Assembly: GCA_029718625.1 (NCBI GenBank)
Contig: CM056376.1
Location: 79,864,710 to 79,928,709 of the forward strand
DNA: 64,000 bases
Direction of reading: 5' to 3'
Origin: Synaphobranchus kaupii
Taxonomy: Eukaryota; Chordata; Actinopteri; Anguilliformes; Synaphobranchidae
Under the pieces are notes generated by a model. That model saw only the letters and a list, made by a program, of their open reading frames with translations. It had not been told where the DNA came from and made no database searches. Both the position numbers and the translations under genes were made by a program. This document shows, piece by piece, positions 32,940 through 45,163 of the stretch. How positions within the stretch are numbered: position 1 is the stretch's first letter; each line of letters opens with the position of its first letter.

Positions 32940-33725
32940 GTTGCAAAAATGTTTGTAGTGTGATCATATGACATCAGATACCTAAACTTGATATACCATT
33001 GTAAACAGGATAACTGGGGCTTTCAATTGATATAAAAAAATATAGGATTACTTGATGGCAATATCATCAATTATGGAAATACATTTACCAACTAAATTTA
33101 TAAAACATTCTAAATGGCTATTTTATAATGAGAAACCTACTATTTTACCCATTTCATGTTCAAGATAGGGGGAAACTTACAGCGTATGATATCTTCACCA
33201 TTGTGTGAGTCATATAGAATAGGAATCAGAATAGATTTATCTTCTACTGCTCAAAAGTTATAACCACTTCAGTGATGGGTAAGAAAAGGCTAAAATAAAC
33301 GCTTTAGAATGTTAGGTTCATTGAAAATATGGCATGTGTATGCAAAACTGTTTGTGGTGTGATCATATTATGTTACACCCCTAAAGATAATATACCATTT
33401 TAAACAGGATAACTGGAGCTTTCCATTTATATACAATAATATGCTTACTTTAACACAATATTATCAATTATTAAAACAAATCACAAAATAAATAATAATA
33501 AAAAAACTTTCTAAATGGCTATTCTCCATGAGAAACCTAGGTTTTTAAACATTTCATGTTCAAGATCGAGGGAGACAAACTGTGTGGTATCTTCACTGTT
33601 TTGTAAGTGATATAGAGTAGAAATCAGAACAGATTTATCATTTACTGCTAAAAAGTTATAACATCTTAGTGATGTATGGGAAAAGGCAAAAAAAATCTTT
33701 TAGTAGAATGTTAGGTTCATTGACA
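32940..33725. repeat. Tandem duplication of a ~385-bp AT-rich unit
   Basis: Two adjacent units share ATGTTTGTAGTGTGATCATA-like, AAACAGGATAACTGG, CTAAATGGCTATT, GAGAAACCTA, CATTTCATGTTCAAGAT, TATAGAATAGGAATCAGAA-like and GAATGTTAGGTTCATTG blocks in the same order. They are noncoding, with roughly 80% similarity by eye. Confidence 0.75.
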
Positions 33726-34159
33726 TTTCACATTACCACTTATCCATACTCCTAATGGGTCACTGTTGAGAATCTGTTGATATAATGCAAAATTGAAAGA
33801 CACATACACTGAAATATACAATTTATGTGTTCAATGAAACACACACTTTATTTTAAAAAAATGTATAACATAGTGAATGGATGAACTAAGTAAATGGATA
33901 ACATTGTAAAACAAATAAAAACAAGATACAACCCATGGCAAATATCAGTTTAGATACCCGTACAATTAATGCATTGGGTTTATTTACAGTAAAATCATTA
34001 ATGTATTAGTACAGATACAGCAGACAAATCTATGGTCAAGCATAAATACCTTCAATATATTCAAAAATCAAGAAGATAACTAAGTGCATGCATGCCCTGA
34101 TGCTCCTCCGTGTCGTGCTCTGCAATGACCCTCCGCACCTTCCTTCTCTTCAGGGACTG
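33726..34159 (-). other. No family recognised; 63-codon minus-strand ORF overlaps
   Basis: The ORF at 34061-34252 has a charged segment (LKRRKVRRVIAEHDTEEHQG) followed by MHALSYLLDF. It looks protein-like but I cannot name it, and it overlaps the tandem repeat at 34160. It could be a fragment of a TE protein. Confidence 0.25.
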
Positions 34160-34505
34160 TATCAGATGGCTAAATGTCCATCCTTTGCTGCAATACATAA
34201 ATATGTAATCATTTACCATTTCATTAATCCTTAACATATCATATAAAACCATTTTTGAGTAATTAAAGGGCTTGCAATAACATCATCTTACAGCAAACGC
34301 TTTATGCTTATGTCAGGAATAGATAAAATAGCTATTCTGGACACAAGCATAATGTCCATCCATCGCTGTAATAGATAAATATATTATCAATTGCCATTTC
34401 ATTAATCCATAACATATAAAACAATTTCTGAGTCATTAAAGGGGTGTATAATGAGAATGACATTTTACAGAAAACACTTTATGCTCCAGAATAACGTTAG
34501 ATAAA
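34160..34505. repeat. Tandem duplication of a ~190-bp unit
   Basis: AATGTCCATC, CATTTCATTAATCC, AACATATAAAAC, TTTCTGAGTCATTAAAGG-like and AAACRCTTTATGCT blocks occur twice in order (about 34165-34320 and 34348-34505). It is noncoding apart from the ORF overlap noted at 34061. Confidence 0.65.
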
Positions 34506-35104
34506 AAAAGCACAACAACACCACAATGTTAGACTACTTAACACAATGTTAGACTACTTAGCATAATGTCCATTCATATAAGATATTGTTTTGAATGAAC
34601 AGACCTAAATCATCAGTGACATTGGCTCAACTGAATGATGTCTTTTTGTCATATTTGTCTAAACAGGCTAATCTTGCTCAAGTCAAAAACGTGAGTCAGA
34701 AAATAAAACGTGAAGCTGACGTTACGTTAGGAAATGTTTGCTGTTTAGTTCTCTACTCCATTCATTTTCGACAGGACTGATCAACAACAACCTTCAAATT
34801 TATACATAACGTTATGTTAAAAAAACTAGCTAGTTAGTACTTGCTATTGCTAAGACTAATAGTTGAGTATAACATTTATAAAGCTAGCAAGACAGACAGC
34901 AGAGCTAACGTTTCAAATTAGGAAAACAAAAACGCAGAAAAGAAAATGGCTGTTCGCGCGGTTTAGGATGACAGCTCACTGTTAGACTAACATTATTTGT
35001 TTTAGCTTTAGTTCGCTATTATTTAGTTATCAAAGTCTACACTAAGATACGGAAAATATTCACATCTAACGTTATCACTTCACTTATTCATTGTATGACA
35101 GACT
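34506..35104. other. No gene recognised
   Basis: AT-rich sequence with a duplicated ACACAATGTTAGACTACTTA (about 34522-34560). I see nothing else. Confidence 0.4.
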
Positions 35105-35111
35105 TTTTCAT

Positions 35112-38100
35112 TTAAAACGTGTGTGGCGCATTATGAAGCGCAAAATATGACAACGGAGACCCTGGACTGTTGAGCGGCTGAAGTCTTCTATCTAGCAAGA
35201 ATGGGATGAGCCGGCATACGGTGCAGGCTTCAGACCCTTCGATGAGTCGGGGAGGAGGGGGGGGGGGCTTGGATGCGGGGTTGAGGGGGTTGTGGATCAC
35301 AGGTTTGATCCGGGAGACATGGAAGGTGGGATGGATGCGGTGGAGAGTGTGGGGAAGTTGGAGCCGAACCGCCGCTGGGTTGATAACCTTGGAGATGGGG
35401 AAGGGGCTCATGAAACGTGGTGTGAGTTTGCGGGATTCGACTCGGAGGGGGAGATTTCGGGTGGACAGCCATACTTGTTGCCTCTGGAGGTACTGCGGAG
35501 CTTGGGAGCGGCGATGGTCGGCTGTCCGCTTGATGTTGCGGGAGTTGCATAGTAGGGCTGTGCGGGTGTTCCTCCACGTCTTGCGGCACCGACAGATGAA
35601 GGCGGTAGCCTAAGGTACTCCCACTTCCTCCTCCTGAGTCGGGAATAATGGGGGTTGGGAACCCAAGCAGCACTGGAAAGGGGACAGGCCAGTGGAGGAG
35701 GATGGCAAGGAGTTGATGGAGTACTCCACCCAGGGTAGTTGGCGGCTCCAGGTCCCCTGGTCGCGGGAGGTTAGGCATCGCAGGACCGTCTCCAGCTGTT
35801 GATTCGCCCAGTCTGGCCGTTAGACTGGGGATGGAAACCTGAGGACAGACTGACAGATGCGCCCAATAATTTACAGAATGCCCTCCAGAAATTAGACTGA
35901 ACTGGGGCCCCCTGTCTGACACCACATCGACGGGTAGACCGTGGAGCTTGAAAATGTGGTTTATGAGGAGTTCAGCCATCTCCTTGGTGGAGGGTAATTT
36001 GGGTAGGGCTAACAGGTGAACAGCTTTAGAGAAGCAGTCAACTATGGTGAGTATGGTGGTGTTACTGTCAGATGGTTGGCACACTAGTGACGAAATCTGG
36101 GGCGATGTGAGACCAGGGTCTTCTGGGGACCGTTCGGTGGGGGTCAGGCGGTGCGAGAAGAAGGCACATGGGTGTACTTTATTGTCGTCAGGAGAGACTT
36201 GAGATAGGATGGCCCCTACTCCCACATCTGAGGAGTCCACCTCCACCACAAACTTTAGGGCCGGGTCGGGTTGGGTGAGTATGGGTGCCGAGGTAAATCG
36301 TACCTTGAGGTCTTGGAAGGCTCTCTCAGCTTCTGGGTTCCAGGTGAACCTTCTGGCAGCCGTCGTCTGTAAGAGGGGAGTCTATAAGGCTACCGAGCCG
36401 TAGTTCCGGATGAATCGGCGGTAGAAGTTGGCGAAACCCAGGAAGCATTGCAGCTCACATCGGGACTCCGGTTTGAGCCATTCTACCACTGCCTTGACTT
36501 TCTTTTAGTCCATTTGGATGCCTCTGGTGGACACAAAGCCCAAGAAAGAGACAGTTTCCTGGTGAAACTCACATGTTTGAACAACTTCTCATGTTTGATG
36601 AACAGGCGCTTCTCTAGGAGGCGTTGGAGAACCTGAGGGATGTGCTTGGTGTGCTCAGCTCTGAAACATAAGAATATGAGAATGTTGTCCAGGCAGACAT
36701 GGACAAACTCGAGGGTGTCGGGTGGGGTGGTGGGAACTGGAACGTCTCGGAGGCATCGTGACAAGCAGTAAGGGCATCATTCCAGAATACGATTGGTGGT
36801 CCAGTCGATCCAGGGGTTGTGCTTAGTCAGCCAGGTGTGTCCCAAAACAATGGGGCTTGGGGAGACTTGATGATGTAGAGAGTGATCTCCTCCCGATGAT
36901 TACCGGAGAGTTGGAGGCCCACCGGGGGATTGACGTGGGTGATGCGACTCAGTGGAACGTCGGTGATGGCGAGGGCCTCCAAGGGGTTCTGGAGAGGTAT
37001 ACTGGGCAGGTGTAGTTGGGAAGCTAGGTGTAGTTGAAGTTGCCATCAGCGCCAGAGTCAATGAGCACTTAGACCACCTGGATGAGACCTTCGACTAGGA
37101 GGGTAGCAGACAGCAATGAACGATTGTTAGGGGATTTCTGTATGGGGGTAACGCTCACCTGTAATCCCCTGGCTATAGGTAAGCATTAGCCTTTTAAAGG
37201 GTATTTGGCGATGAAGTGGCCAGGGTCCCCACAGTACAGGCAGGCGTGGTTCTTGACGCGGCGTTGTCGCTCAGCAGGAGTCAGGCGGGTGCGGTTGATC
37301 TGCATGGGTTCAGGTGGACTGTACTGGGGAGTGAGGTTAGTGACAGGTGGTTGGGATTACCCGGATGGGAACTCTGTCCCTCTGTGGGAAGGGTGTGCCC
37401 TCACTGACCTCTCTCTATCGCGGGTGGACAGGTGTCGGTCGATCCTAATAGCCATCTCTACCAGGGTTTCGAAACTGGTCGGCAGATAAGGAGCTCATCC
37501 TTGAGGTCGTCGTTGAGTCCATGGAGAACGGCGTCGTACTGGGTTTCCTCATTCCATCTGCTGGTGGTCGCCAGAGTGCGGAAATCGATGGCATAGTCAG
37601 AGGCTGAACTACTTCCCTGCCAGATCTGTAACATCTCTCGTGCCGCCTCATGACCTTGTGGGGTCAAAGACCCGCTTCATCTCCTCCACGAATCTTCTGT
37701 GGGAAGAGCAGGCTGGAGAATGTGCATCCCACACCGCTGGTCCCCACTCCCTGGCTCTGCCGATAAGGAAGGTGATGATGTAGGCGATCTTAGATCGGTC
37801 TGTGGGGAAGGTGGAGGGCTGTAGCTGAAAAACAAGAGAACATTGCAATAGAAAAGAGAGACAAATACCCAGTTCTCCAGAGTAGGGTTCCGGTGGTGGT
37901 AGGCGGGGTTCCCTGCCCAGAGGGGGTGTTAAGCCTGGGGGCGGCGTAGTGGTGGTGGGTGGTTGTATATCATGCTGGAGCTGGAGCTGTTGAAATTGGG
38001 CAGACAGATTATTCATGCTGGTGGTGAAAGACACAAGAGTCTTATTAACTGAGTCCAGTCGCGACTGTTGCTGCCCCAAAATGACTCCCTGCCCATCCAA

Positions 38101-38136
38101 GGCAGACTGGATCTGGCTGCTGTCTACTGAGTCCAT
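35112..38136 (-). pseudogene. Gypsy gag-pol remnant
   Basis: Gag starts MDSVDSSQIQSALDGQG (38136) and changes frame near 37660. A zinc knuckle at about 37255-37205 has CxxC and H but the last Cys is replaced by Tyr. The protease DSGA motif is at about 37060. From the protease tail (near 36820) the sequence jumps to the RT palm at about 36700, so most of the RT fingers are deleted; the usual YxDD box reads CLDN. RNase H ([18 protein letters not shown]) is at about 36250-36140, then another jump to the integrase core ([22 protein letters not shown]) at about 36060-35900. The end at 35400-35112 includes a proline-rich linker and chromodomain-like LLDRR. Confidence 0.85.
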
Positions 38137-38152
38137 CTTGGCAAGTTCGTAC

Positions 38153-38754
38153 TGTCAGGGGTGTGACAGGGACTCAGGCGCAGACAGTACGTAAAAATAA
38201 ACCAAAGTTTATTTTGGGTCAAAACCCAGGGATAAGGCAAAGACGTAGTCAAAAAACAGGCAGATCTCAAAAACCAGGAAGTCGCAGCGAAAGTACAAAA
38301 ACACAATCCAAACATAGTCAGGAAACAGGCAGAGATCATTAACCAGGAAGACACGGTAAAAGTTCAAAATTTAAATCCAAAAATGTAGTCAAAAACAGAA
38401 ACAAAGATCAGGAACACGGAGAATAGAAACACAAGAAAAACCGGCAGAAAACATGGGTCAGAAAAGGCTTGTAGCGAAACAGGGCAAAGGTGGCAACTGT
38501 GACGAACTCGCAACGAACACTGAACAGAGTTAAAATACACAGGACTAACAAGCAAATGAGACACAGGTGAGTAACGAAGCAGGTGAAACACATTGGTAAT
38601 CAGGGCTGAGATGGGAGGTGGGGCTGACACAATGAGAAAGTGAAATACGAGTACGTGGAAGGAAAACGGAGACTGGAAATACAAACACACGAATCACATC
38701 GAACAAGACTGAGAACAAACTAACAGAACTACAGAACAGGCTCAGATACTGACA
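38153..38754 (-). repeat. 5' LTR of the Gypsy element
   Basis: On the minus strand it runs from TGTCAGTATCTGAGCC to CACACCCCTGACA, 602 bases, with inverted TGTCAG/CTGACA ends. An AATAAA signal lies about 45 bases before the 3' end (AAAATAAACTTTGG). Right after the LTR comes GTACGAACTTGCCAAG and then the gag ATG, with no TGG-type tRNA primer site. Confidence 0.85.
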
Positions 38755-38759
38755 CTAAT

Positions 38760-39671
38760 ATCCATTCATGCGAAAGATACTGTATTTTTCATAATAATCT
38801 ATTGGCGGTGACATAAACCACCTTTTTTTCCAAACAAAGTTGCGTGGGAAAAAATTATTAAGTGAAAACTCTGAATATGCGTATCTTGCACAACTCATTT
38901 TCATCAAATCTCCACCCCGTGCGCATAATGCCGCATATATACTGAAGAGATGCTTAAAACACCCATTTGAGTGTGCTTTTCTCAACTCTGAATCTGGCCC
39001 CAAGTGAAATTGCACCCATAGCAAGTGAACATAATATGAACTTCGGATGAAGCTTGAACTTCGCTAGCTGAAATGCATTGCCTGTGATCTCCCTGCTGTG
39101 AGAACAGTCTCATGGAATTGATGTTTGACAATGCTTCATTGTATAATCAAATGAATTTCGTTAAATAAGCAGGCTAATTTGGCATTTTTTAAGGTGAGAG
39201 GGAAGCCATGTTCTGGTAGATATACTCAGCTGTTGCAGGTGTAATAACAAAATTAAACTGCATATATTTTGTAAAATAACAACACTGGTGTAAACTAATG
39301 GAAACAATGTTCCTGTTTTCCTGTTATTATATTTCTGGGGAAAAGTTAGGTCAGGAATTACTGGGAACCCGTGCCGGTGTTAAACCCTAATGTTTAAGAT
39401 TATTATTGTGTATATCAAAACACGTCATAATGGTTAGTCCAAATAATATTATTCATAATATTGATCCATATAGCTTATTCCTTGCTTCCACGCTTTAACT
39501 ACATGCACGAGCATGTCTGTTTCCCCAGTCTTACACATCATATTAGCAATCCACCAAGGTGCAAACACTAACTAACTGCCCTCTAACTAGCAAAAGTGGA
39601 GTTGGACATGCCCTAAATGCACTTGTGCCATGCGTTTTAGACCATGCGTTAAGGTTGTCAAGATAGAGCCC
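38760..39671. mobile_element. Second copy (right part) of the GGGCCC-ended element
   Basis: Similarity to 16690-17288 is clear: GATGAAGCTTGAACTTCG, GGAATTGATGTTTGACA, AAGCAGGCTAATTTG, TAAGGTGAGA, CCACCAAGGTGCAAA-like and CATGCCCTAAATGCACTT-like blocks in order, ending CAAGATAGAGCCC. The left half is missing or replaced by the Gypsy LTR. It has diverged clearly from the first copy. Confidence 0.7.
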
Positions 39672-40408
39672 TTAATGTTCTCCTATGACACTGATCTGAC
39701 ATCTCAATGCCTTAGGGTGGTTTCTCCTCAACTTATTCAAGACTATTATTCAACAGTTTGCTCCATTCAGTTACCAATTGAAATAATTTCACTGATTAAC
39801 AGTCACATGATAGATAGGGGGAGGGTATTGACACATTTCACCTTTAATCTGCCATTAGTCCTCCAAGATGCTGATCCAAATTAGTTTGGGGGCAGACAAA
39901 AGAGAGAGCCAGCAGCCATTTCTCCAAGGATTCATATGCAAGGTATTGTGGGATAGCTACCTGGCGAGACGTAATTACCTGTTGATGAGGGCTATCAAAA
40001 TGTATGGGAACTCCTTGAAGTATGATTGCTATATTTCAATAGGGAGAGCAGTTATCAATGTTTTTAAGTTACATGATAATGGGGGAGTCATGGCAAAATA
40101 GTTGAAGTGGAAGAATGAAAAAAAATCAGGGTTTAAAGCAAAATCATATTTATTATCATGTTTATTAATTTCTGGTTTAAACACAATTATAATCAAACTT
40201 ATACAAAATTGTAGCAAGCACTGGGTTACAGACTACACAAATATAACAATTTCATACAATAGTTTCTGGTTTAAGGGTGTATTTTATGATGAGAAATGGC
40301 AGAATTCACAACAAAATCCACAAAGAACTGGGCATCATACTAAGTTTTTGCGTCCATATCCCACATACCTCAAAGAAAACGTTGATTGTGTCAACCAGTT
40401 TGAGATTT
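39672..40408. other. No gene recognised
   Basis: Two short plus-strand ORFs (39868-40101 and 40102-40470) have no recognised domain. I see no terminal repeats. Confidence 0.35.
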
Positions 40409-41029
40409 ATTTGTTTTACAATCCGTTAATTATTCTAGTTATTCATAATAGAACTTTTAATACAATTTGAAAGTTTTTGTGTAGTGATTTCCAACTGTAA
40501 TGAGGCAAAGTACCCGGATGGCTGTGCATATACAAGCATATAAACCACGGCTGTCAACCAATCAGAATCGAGTATTTATCCAAGCCATACCGGATGACCG
40601 CTCGTATATAAAACAAAAAACTATGTTTAAGTTGAAGATTTAAGCAGCAAAAAGCCGAAAAACACAGGAAATTCATATTTTCTAATCTGGCCTCTGCATT
40701 CACTGATAAGGCCTTCAGCACAGACATTGGCTTAATATGTCCTGAAAGTTGTTCTGATGGCAGCTCAGGTCTGCTCCGGGGGCACATTCACTTTTTGTGC
40801 TGGTTAAGATTAGGCATTGGGATAGGGATAGGTTAAATTTAGGGTTACACTAGGCCCTCAGAACAATTTTTGGTTCATATTTGCCAAAATGTTGAACTTT
40901 GAACTATGCTGGACACTGATCAGGATGGTTATTATTCAGAGCTTCTCTAATTGCCCAATATACTTTACGTTCTAACACTAACCTGACATATTAGACATGA
41001 ATTGACTTTTGAGAATTGACATTGGTACT

Positions 41030-41250
41030 GTAGGATAGAATAGAATAAAATAGAATAGCTTTTATTTTCCCGGTAGGGAACTTCAGTTGTAGCCACCAGC
41101 AACACCAAAAAAGACATAGACAGTGGGGCAGACCCACAACACACAAACAATCATATCAAACAAAGACATTCAATAGAATCATTGCATTAATCAAACTAAT
41201 TAAGTGAATTAAAGTGGAATAGCCTTCAGCCAAACGTCATGATTAAAAAT
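41030..41250 (-). mobile_element. 3' tail of a LINE with (TTCTA)n end
   Basis: On the minus strand a noncoding 3' end reads TTCCCTACCGGGAAAATAAA then AGCTATTCTATTTTATTCTA. This is a tail pattern common to several fish LINEs. The body of the element is not recognisable. The same piece is in the duplicate at 58392-58612. Confidence 0.55.
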
Positions 41251-41611
41251 AGCCCCCGCTGTCCCGAGATATCCAGTGTTATCAAGCAGTCCAACACACA
41301 AACTCCACCTCCACGACTTTCCTCCATACACGCAGTGTTGCGGTCTCTGTCCACTGTCAACACAAAGCACCGAACTGCATCAGCCTTCCCACTCGTCGCC
41401 TTACTCCTCCCCCGCATTATCGTTTCCTTCCTTTCCCTGGTGGCCTTTTGAAGATTGCCTGCAGTCCTAGATCAGTCCAGACATCTTCAACTCTGGTGAA
41501 GAGTGATGGTAAACTTTGTAGCTGCCGATCCAATGGACATTCACGAGCATAATGTTGCGAATGTGTCTCCATGGACCACAAACAAAATTATGTCAAATAT
41601 GCAATTCGTCA

Positions 41612-41870
41612 ATATTATAATAATAATAATACATTATATTTATATAGCGCTTTTCAAGGTACTCAAAGTCGCTTTGCATTAAGTACACACAGGTTAAAAC
41701 AAAATTTATTGGATCAATATAAAAGATTTAAAAAATAGAGAAGTAAAGAAAAAGAAAAATATAGGGGAGAGGTAAAAGGTTAGTTATTAAAAGCAATGGT
41801 GAAAAGATGGGTTTTGAGGGCTTTTTTAAAGGATAGCAGAGTGTCTGTATTCCAGATTCCACTGAAACTG
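41612..41870 (-). mobile_element. 3' end of an L2/CR1-type LINE, minus strand
   Basis: On the minus strand the ORF end IWNTDTLLSFKKALKTHLF plus a short tail is the typical last segment of L2-like ORF2. It is followed by a 3' UTR ending in AAAGCGCTATATAAATATAA and a TTATTA-type tail. It lies back to back with the plus-strand L2 fragment that starts near 41871. Confidence 0.7.
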
Positions 41871-43065
41871 CTCTCCTGGCACTTGCCACTGCTAGAGCCT
41901 CCTCCCTCTCCTCTGTTCTGATTCTCCTTGACCTGTCTGCGGTGTTCGACACGGTCAACCACAAACTCCTGATCTCCACACTCGCTGAGATGGGCATTTC
42001 CAGGACTGCCCTCTCTTGGTTTGTATCGTATCTCACTGATAGATCCTACCAAGTTCCGTCTCTGCACCCCATCCCCTGTCTACAGGAGTCCCACAGGGAT
42101 CTGTACTGGGTCCTCTGCTGTTCTCGATGTATACTAAGTCTCTTGGTTCAGTAATTAATTCACATGGCTTCTCATACCATAGCTATGCTGATGATGCTCA
42201 ACTCTTCCTCTCTTTCCCTCCCTCTACCCCACAGGTTAAGGAGAGGATATCTGCTTGTCGGACTGACATCTCTGAGTGGATGGCTACCCATCACCTGAAG
42301 CTCAACCTTGACAAGACAGAGCTCCTCTTCATGCCATACAAGACCTCCCCACTACATGACCTCTCCATCATCGTTTACGGGACCATGGTGGCTGCCTCCC
42401 ACTCTGCAAGGAACCTGTGGGTGGTCCTGGACGACCGGCTGGACTTCAAAGAGCACATCAGGGCGACGGCACGGTCCTGCAGGTTCCTCCTGTACAACAT
42501 CAGGAGGATTCGACCATACCTGACCACCTACTCCACCCAGCTTCTTGTCCAGACCATGGTCACCTCACACCTGGACTACTGCAACTCCCTGCTCGCAAGC
42601 CTACCAGCCTGCACCATTCTGCCTCTTCAACTGATCCAGAATGCAGCTGCCCGACTTGTGTTCAACCTCCCGACATTTTCCCATGTAACCCCCCTGCTGA
42701 GGTCACTCCACTGGCTGCCAGTTGCAGCCAGGATCAGGTTCAAAGTTCTGACCCTGGCCTACACTGCAGCGAATAGGACAGGCCCCACCTACCTGCAGGA
42801 CTTAATCCAGAACTATGTTCCTGTTCGACCACTTTGCTCTTCTACAGCAGGGCAACTCATCCTTCCCCCCCTCCTTGTCAACGGCTCTCGCTCGTCCCGA
42901 CTGCGGAGCATTTCCACCCTAGCTCCTCAGTGGTGGAATGAACTTCCCATTCCCCTACGTTCTACTCTAACCCTGCCTGCATTCCGTCATGGCCTGAAGA
43001 CACACCTCTTCAGACTCCACCTTGACTGATATTCTAACCTAGGACCTCATGGTACTAGTTCCCTG
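41871..43065 (+). pseudogene. L2 LINE reverse transcriptase, 3' part, truncated by EnSpm
   Basis: RT from motif A (VFDTVNHKLL, about 41940) through [10 protein letters not shown] (about 42082-42115, in the next frame) and YADDAQLF (about 42183), then the ~250-residue L2 C-terminal region to a stop at 43029 ([20 protein letters not shown]). One frameshift lies around 42050-42085. The 5' three-quarters, including the endonuclease, are missing. The 3' UTR is cut after TTCCCTG by the EnSpm end at 43066; the other copy at 59233-60671 keeps it. Confidence 0.9.
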
Positions 43066-43189
43066 CACTGTAACAAATTTACCTTAAAATTTACAGTAAC
43101 TTACTGGCAGCAATTATCTAGCAAGTTACTGTAAATACGTTTTACAGTAGAAGTACAGTACTTCCATTTACAGTATTGTTATATTTACT

Positions 43190-43790
43190 GTAAAATGAAA
43201 AACAATTAAACACTGTGATTTCAGTTGGTTTTACAGTATTGGTTGTTTAACTGTAGAATAAATATCAATTAAATACTGTGATTTCAGTTGTTTTTACAGT
43301 ATTGGTTGTTTAACTGTAGAATAAATATCAATTAAATACTGTGATTTCAGTTGGTTTTACAGTATTGGTTGTTTAACTGTAGAATAAATATCAATTAAAT
43401 ACTGTGATTTCAGTTGGTTTTACAGTATTGGTTGTTTAACTGTAGAATAAATATCAATTAAATACTGTGATTTCAGTTGGTTTTACAGTATTGGTTGTTT
43501 AACTGTAGAATAAATATCAATTAAATACTGTGATTTCAGTTGTTTTTACAGTATTGGTTGTTTAACTGTAGAATAAATATCAATTAAATACTGTGATTTC
43601 AGTTGGTTTTACAGTATTGGTTGTTTAACTGTAGAATACATATCAATTAAATACTGTAATTTCAGTTGGTTTTACAGTATTGGTTGTTTAACTGTAGAAT
43701 AAATATCAATTAAATACTGTGATTTCAGTTGCATTTACAGTGCTGGTTTATTTACTGTACAAATAAATACAGTTAAGAGCACTTATTTTT
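43190..43790. repeat. 63-bp minisatellite in the EnSpm subterminal region
   Basis: A unit beginning TTGGTTGTTTAACTGTAGAA recurs every 63 bases from 43239 to about 43740, about eight near-identical copies with partial units at both ends. Each contains TTTTACAGTATT, the probable transposase-binding-type motif of the element. Confidence 0.9.
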
Positions 43791-44587
43791 TTAATGGTAT
43801 TGTATATGGCAATACAGTACTATTAACAGTAGGTAACAGTTAATCACTGTAAATTCAGTTTCTCACTGTACAATTTAAACACTGCATCACTGATTTAATA
43901 TTAACCATTATTAATAGAATGACCCATATTCTAAAATATTTCAATTAACTACAGAAAACAAGAAAATTGTTAACACGATTATTTATTTAAGACATTGGGT
44001 GAACACGAACATGATAAAGCACAGGTTACCAAACTTATTAGACCAAGTACCACTCAAAAAAAAGAAATCAAAACCAAAAATGCCAGTTAAGTGAGCCGGC
44101 CCAAAAGCTCAAAATATTGCCAGACAAACTTCACAATTATACATTTTTTAAAAACACAATGGCAATATAATGTAAAATACTGAACATTTGCATGAACAAT
44201 GCAACAGGACACTGTAAAATACAACATTTAAAACAGAAATGATAACAAACTTCTTAGAGAAGAGAAACCTCTCATTCCCCTACCACTTGGCATAATGGTC
44301 TATGGCCACTTGCCTGCCCTGAACTTGGGGACCCAGAATCCCAGTTGGAGCCCTGAAATTAAAGAAGAAACACATTAACAATTACATGTATTACATTACT
44401 TTGTAATGCACCACGTATGTGATGAGGGTCTAAGATGGTGATGTCGGTGTTGTGTCAAGGTACTTATTCCTCATAGGAAGTGTGTTACTGGCTGCAGGAG
44501 CACTCATGCAATTAGCAAGGTTGGGGCTATGTGGGGGGGTGATACGAACTAGGGACAGTTTTATAAATGGTAAAAAGTTCCGCACAG

Positions 44588-44937
44588 CTGCTTTAATCAA
44601 CATCAATTTAAGCATTTTAACACATTGCTGAACTCAATTACATCTTCTTGAATCAAAATGTGGGCTAACAAACTTAATGCAGCACTGTCAACAATATTTG
44701 TTCTTGTAACCCACTTTCTCTGTGAATAATGTAGCTTATCTTCATGGCTTCTGTGTGAGCAGAATAAATGCAGTACATTATATAATGATCATTGGCGAGG
44801 GTATTCAGAATAATTTTAAATATCCAAAGATGACAGTGCTGCAGTCATTTTAAGGTAGCCTACATTTTGATTCAAGATGTAATTGAGTTTAGCAATGTGT
44901 TAAAATGCTTAGAGATGTTGAATCAACTGTGTTTATA
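44588..44937. repeat. Inverted repeat in EnSpm 3' noncoding DNA
   Basis: Arms of about 105 bases (44588-44697 and 44829-44937) share AAGCATTTTAACACATTGCT, ACTCAATTACATCTT and TTGAATCAAAATGT in mirrored order. The spacer is about 130 bases. It is probably a MITE or foldback insertion in the 3' region. Confidence 0.7.
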
Positions 44938-45163
44938 ACAAACATGTTTTTGATTGAACATGAATTACAGCATGTTTGATTTTTTCTGCTGAAGTCGACT
45001 CAAGAGCCTTCATCAGTGGACCATAGTTTCAATCACCACTCAATCACTGTGACACAACAGTTGCTTAACATACATTATTTAATAAAAATATTTGAGATAA
45101 CATCTTTAAATAAACCATCTTGAAATTTCAATGCAAAAGCTATTGTCAGAACCTCACCTGCAT

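Larger units (their letters stand above)
35105..38754 (-). mobile_element. Decayed chromodomain Gypsy (chromovirus-type) LTR retrotransposon
   Basis: The element reads on the minus strand: LTR (38754-38153), gag from about 38136, zinc knuckle, protease, a remnant of RT, RNase H, integrase and a C-terminal chromodomain-like end near 35112. The 3' LTR is missing; homology stops at about 35105. The gag-pol order with RNase H before integrase, plus the chromodomain, places it with chromoviral Gypsy elements. Many frameshifts and internal deletions show it is dead. Confidence 0.85.
40409..43065. repeat. Duplicated segment, copy 1 (partner 57850-60427)
   Basis: From 40522 to 43065 the sequence matches 57884-60427 at a constant offset of 17,362 with no indel. 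I noticed only about five substitutions in 2,544 bases. The left tail 40409-40432 also matches 57850-57873, but 40433-40521 (89 bases) is replaced in copy 2 by CCTCACTCCC. The match stops exactly where the EnSpm end begins (43066). Confidence 0.9.

Noticed and set aside
35206..37489. Plus-strand ORFs across the Gypsy element
   Set aside because: They are antisense to the recognisable gag-pol remnants on the minus strand and carry no domain.
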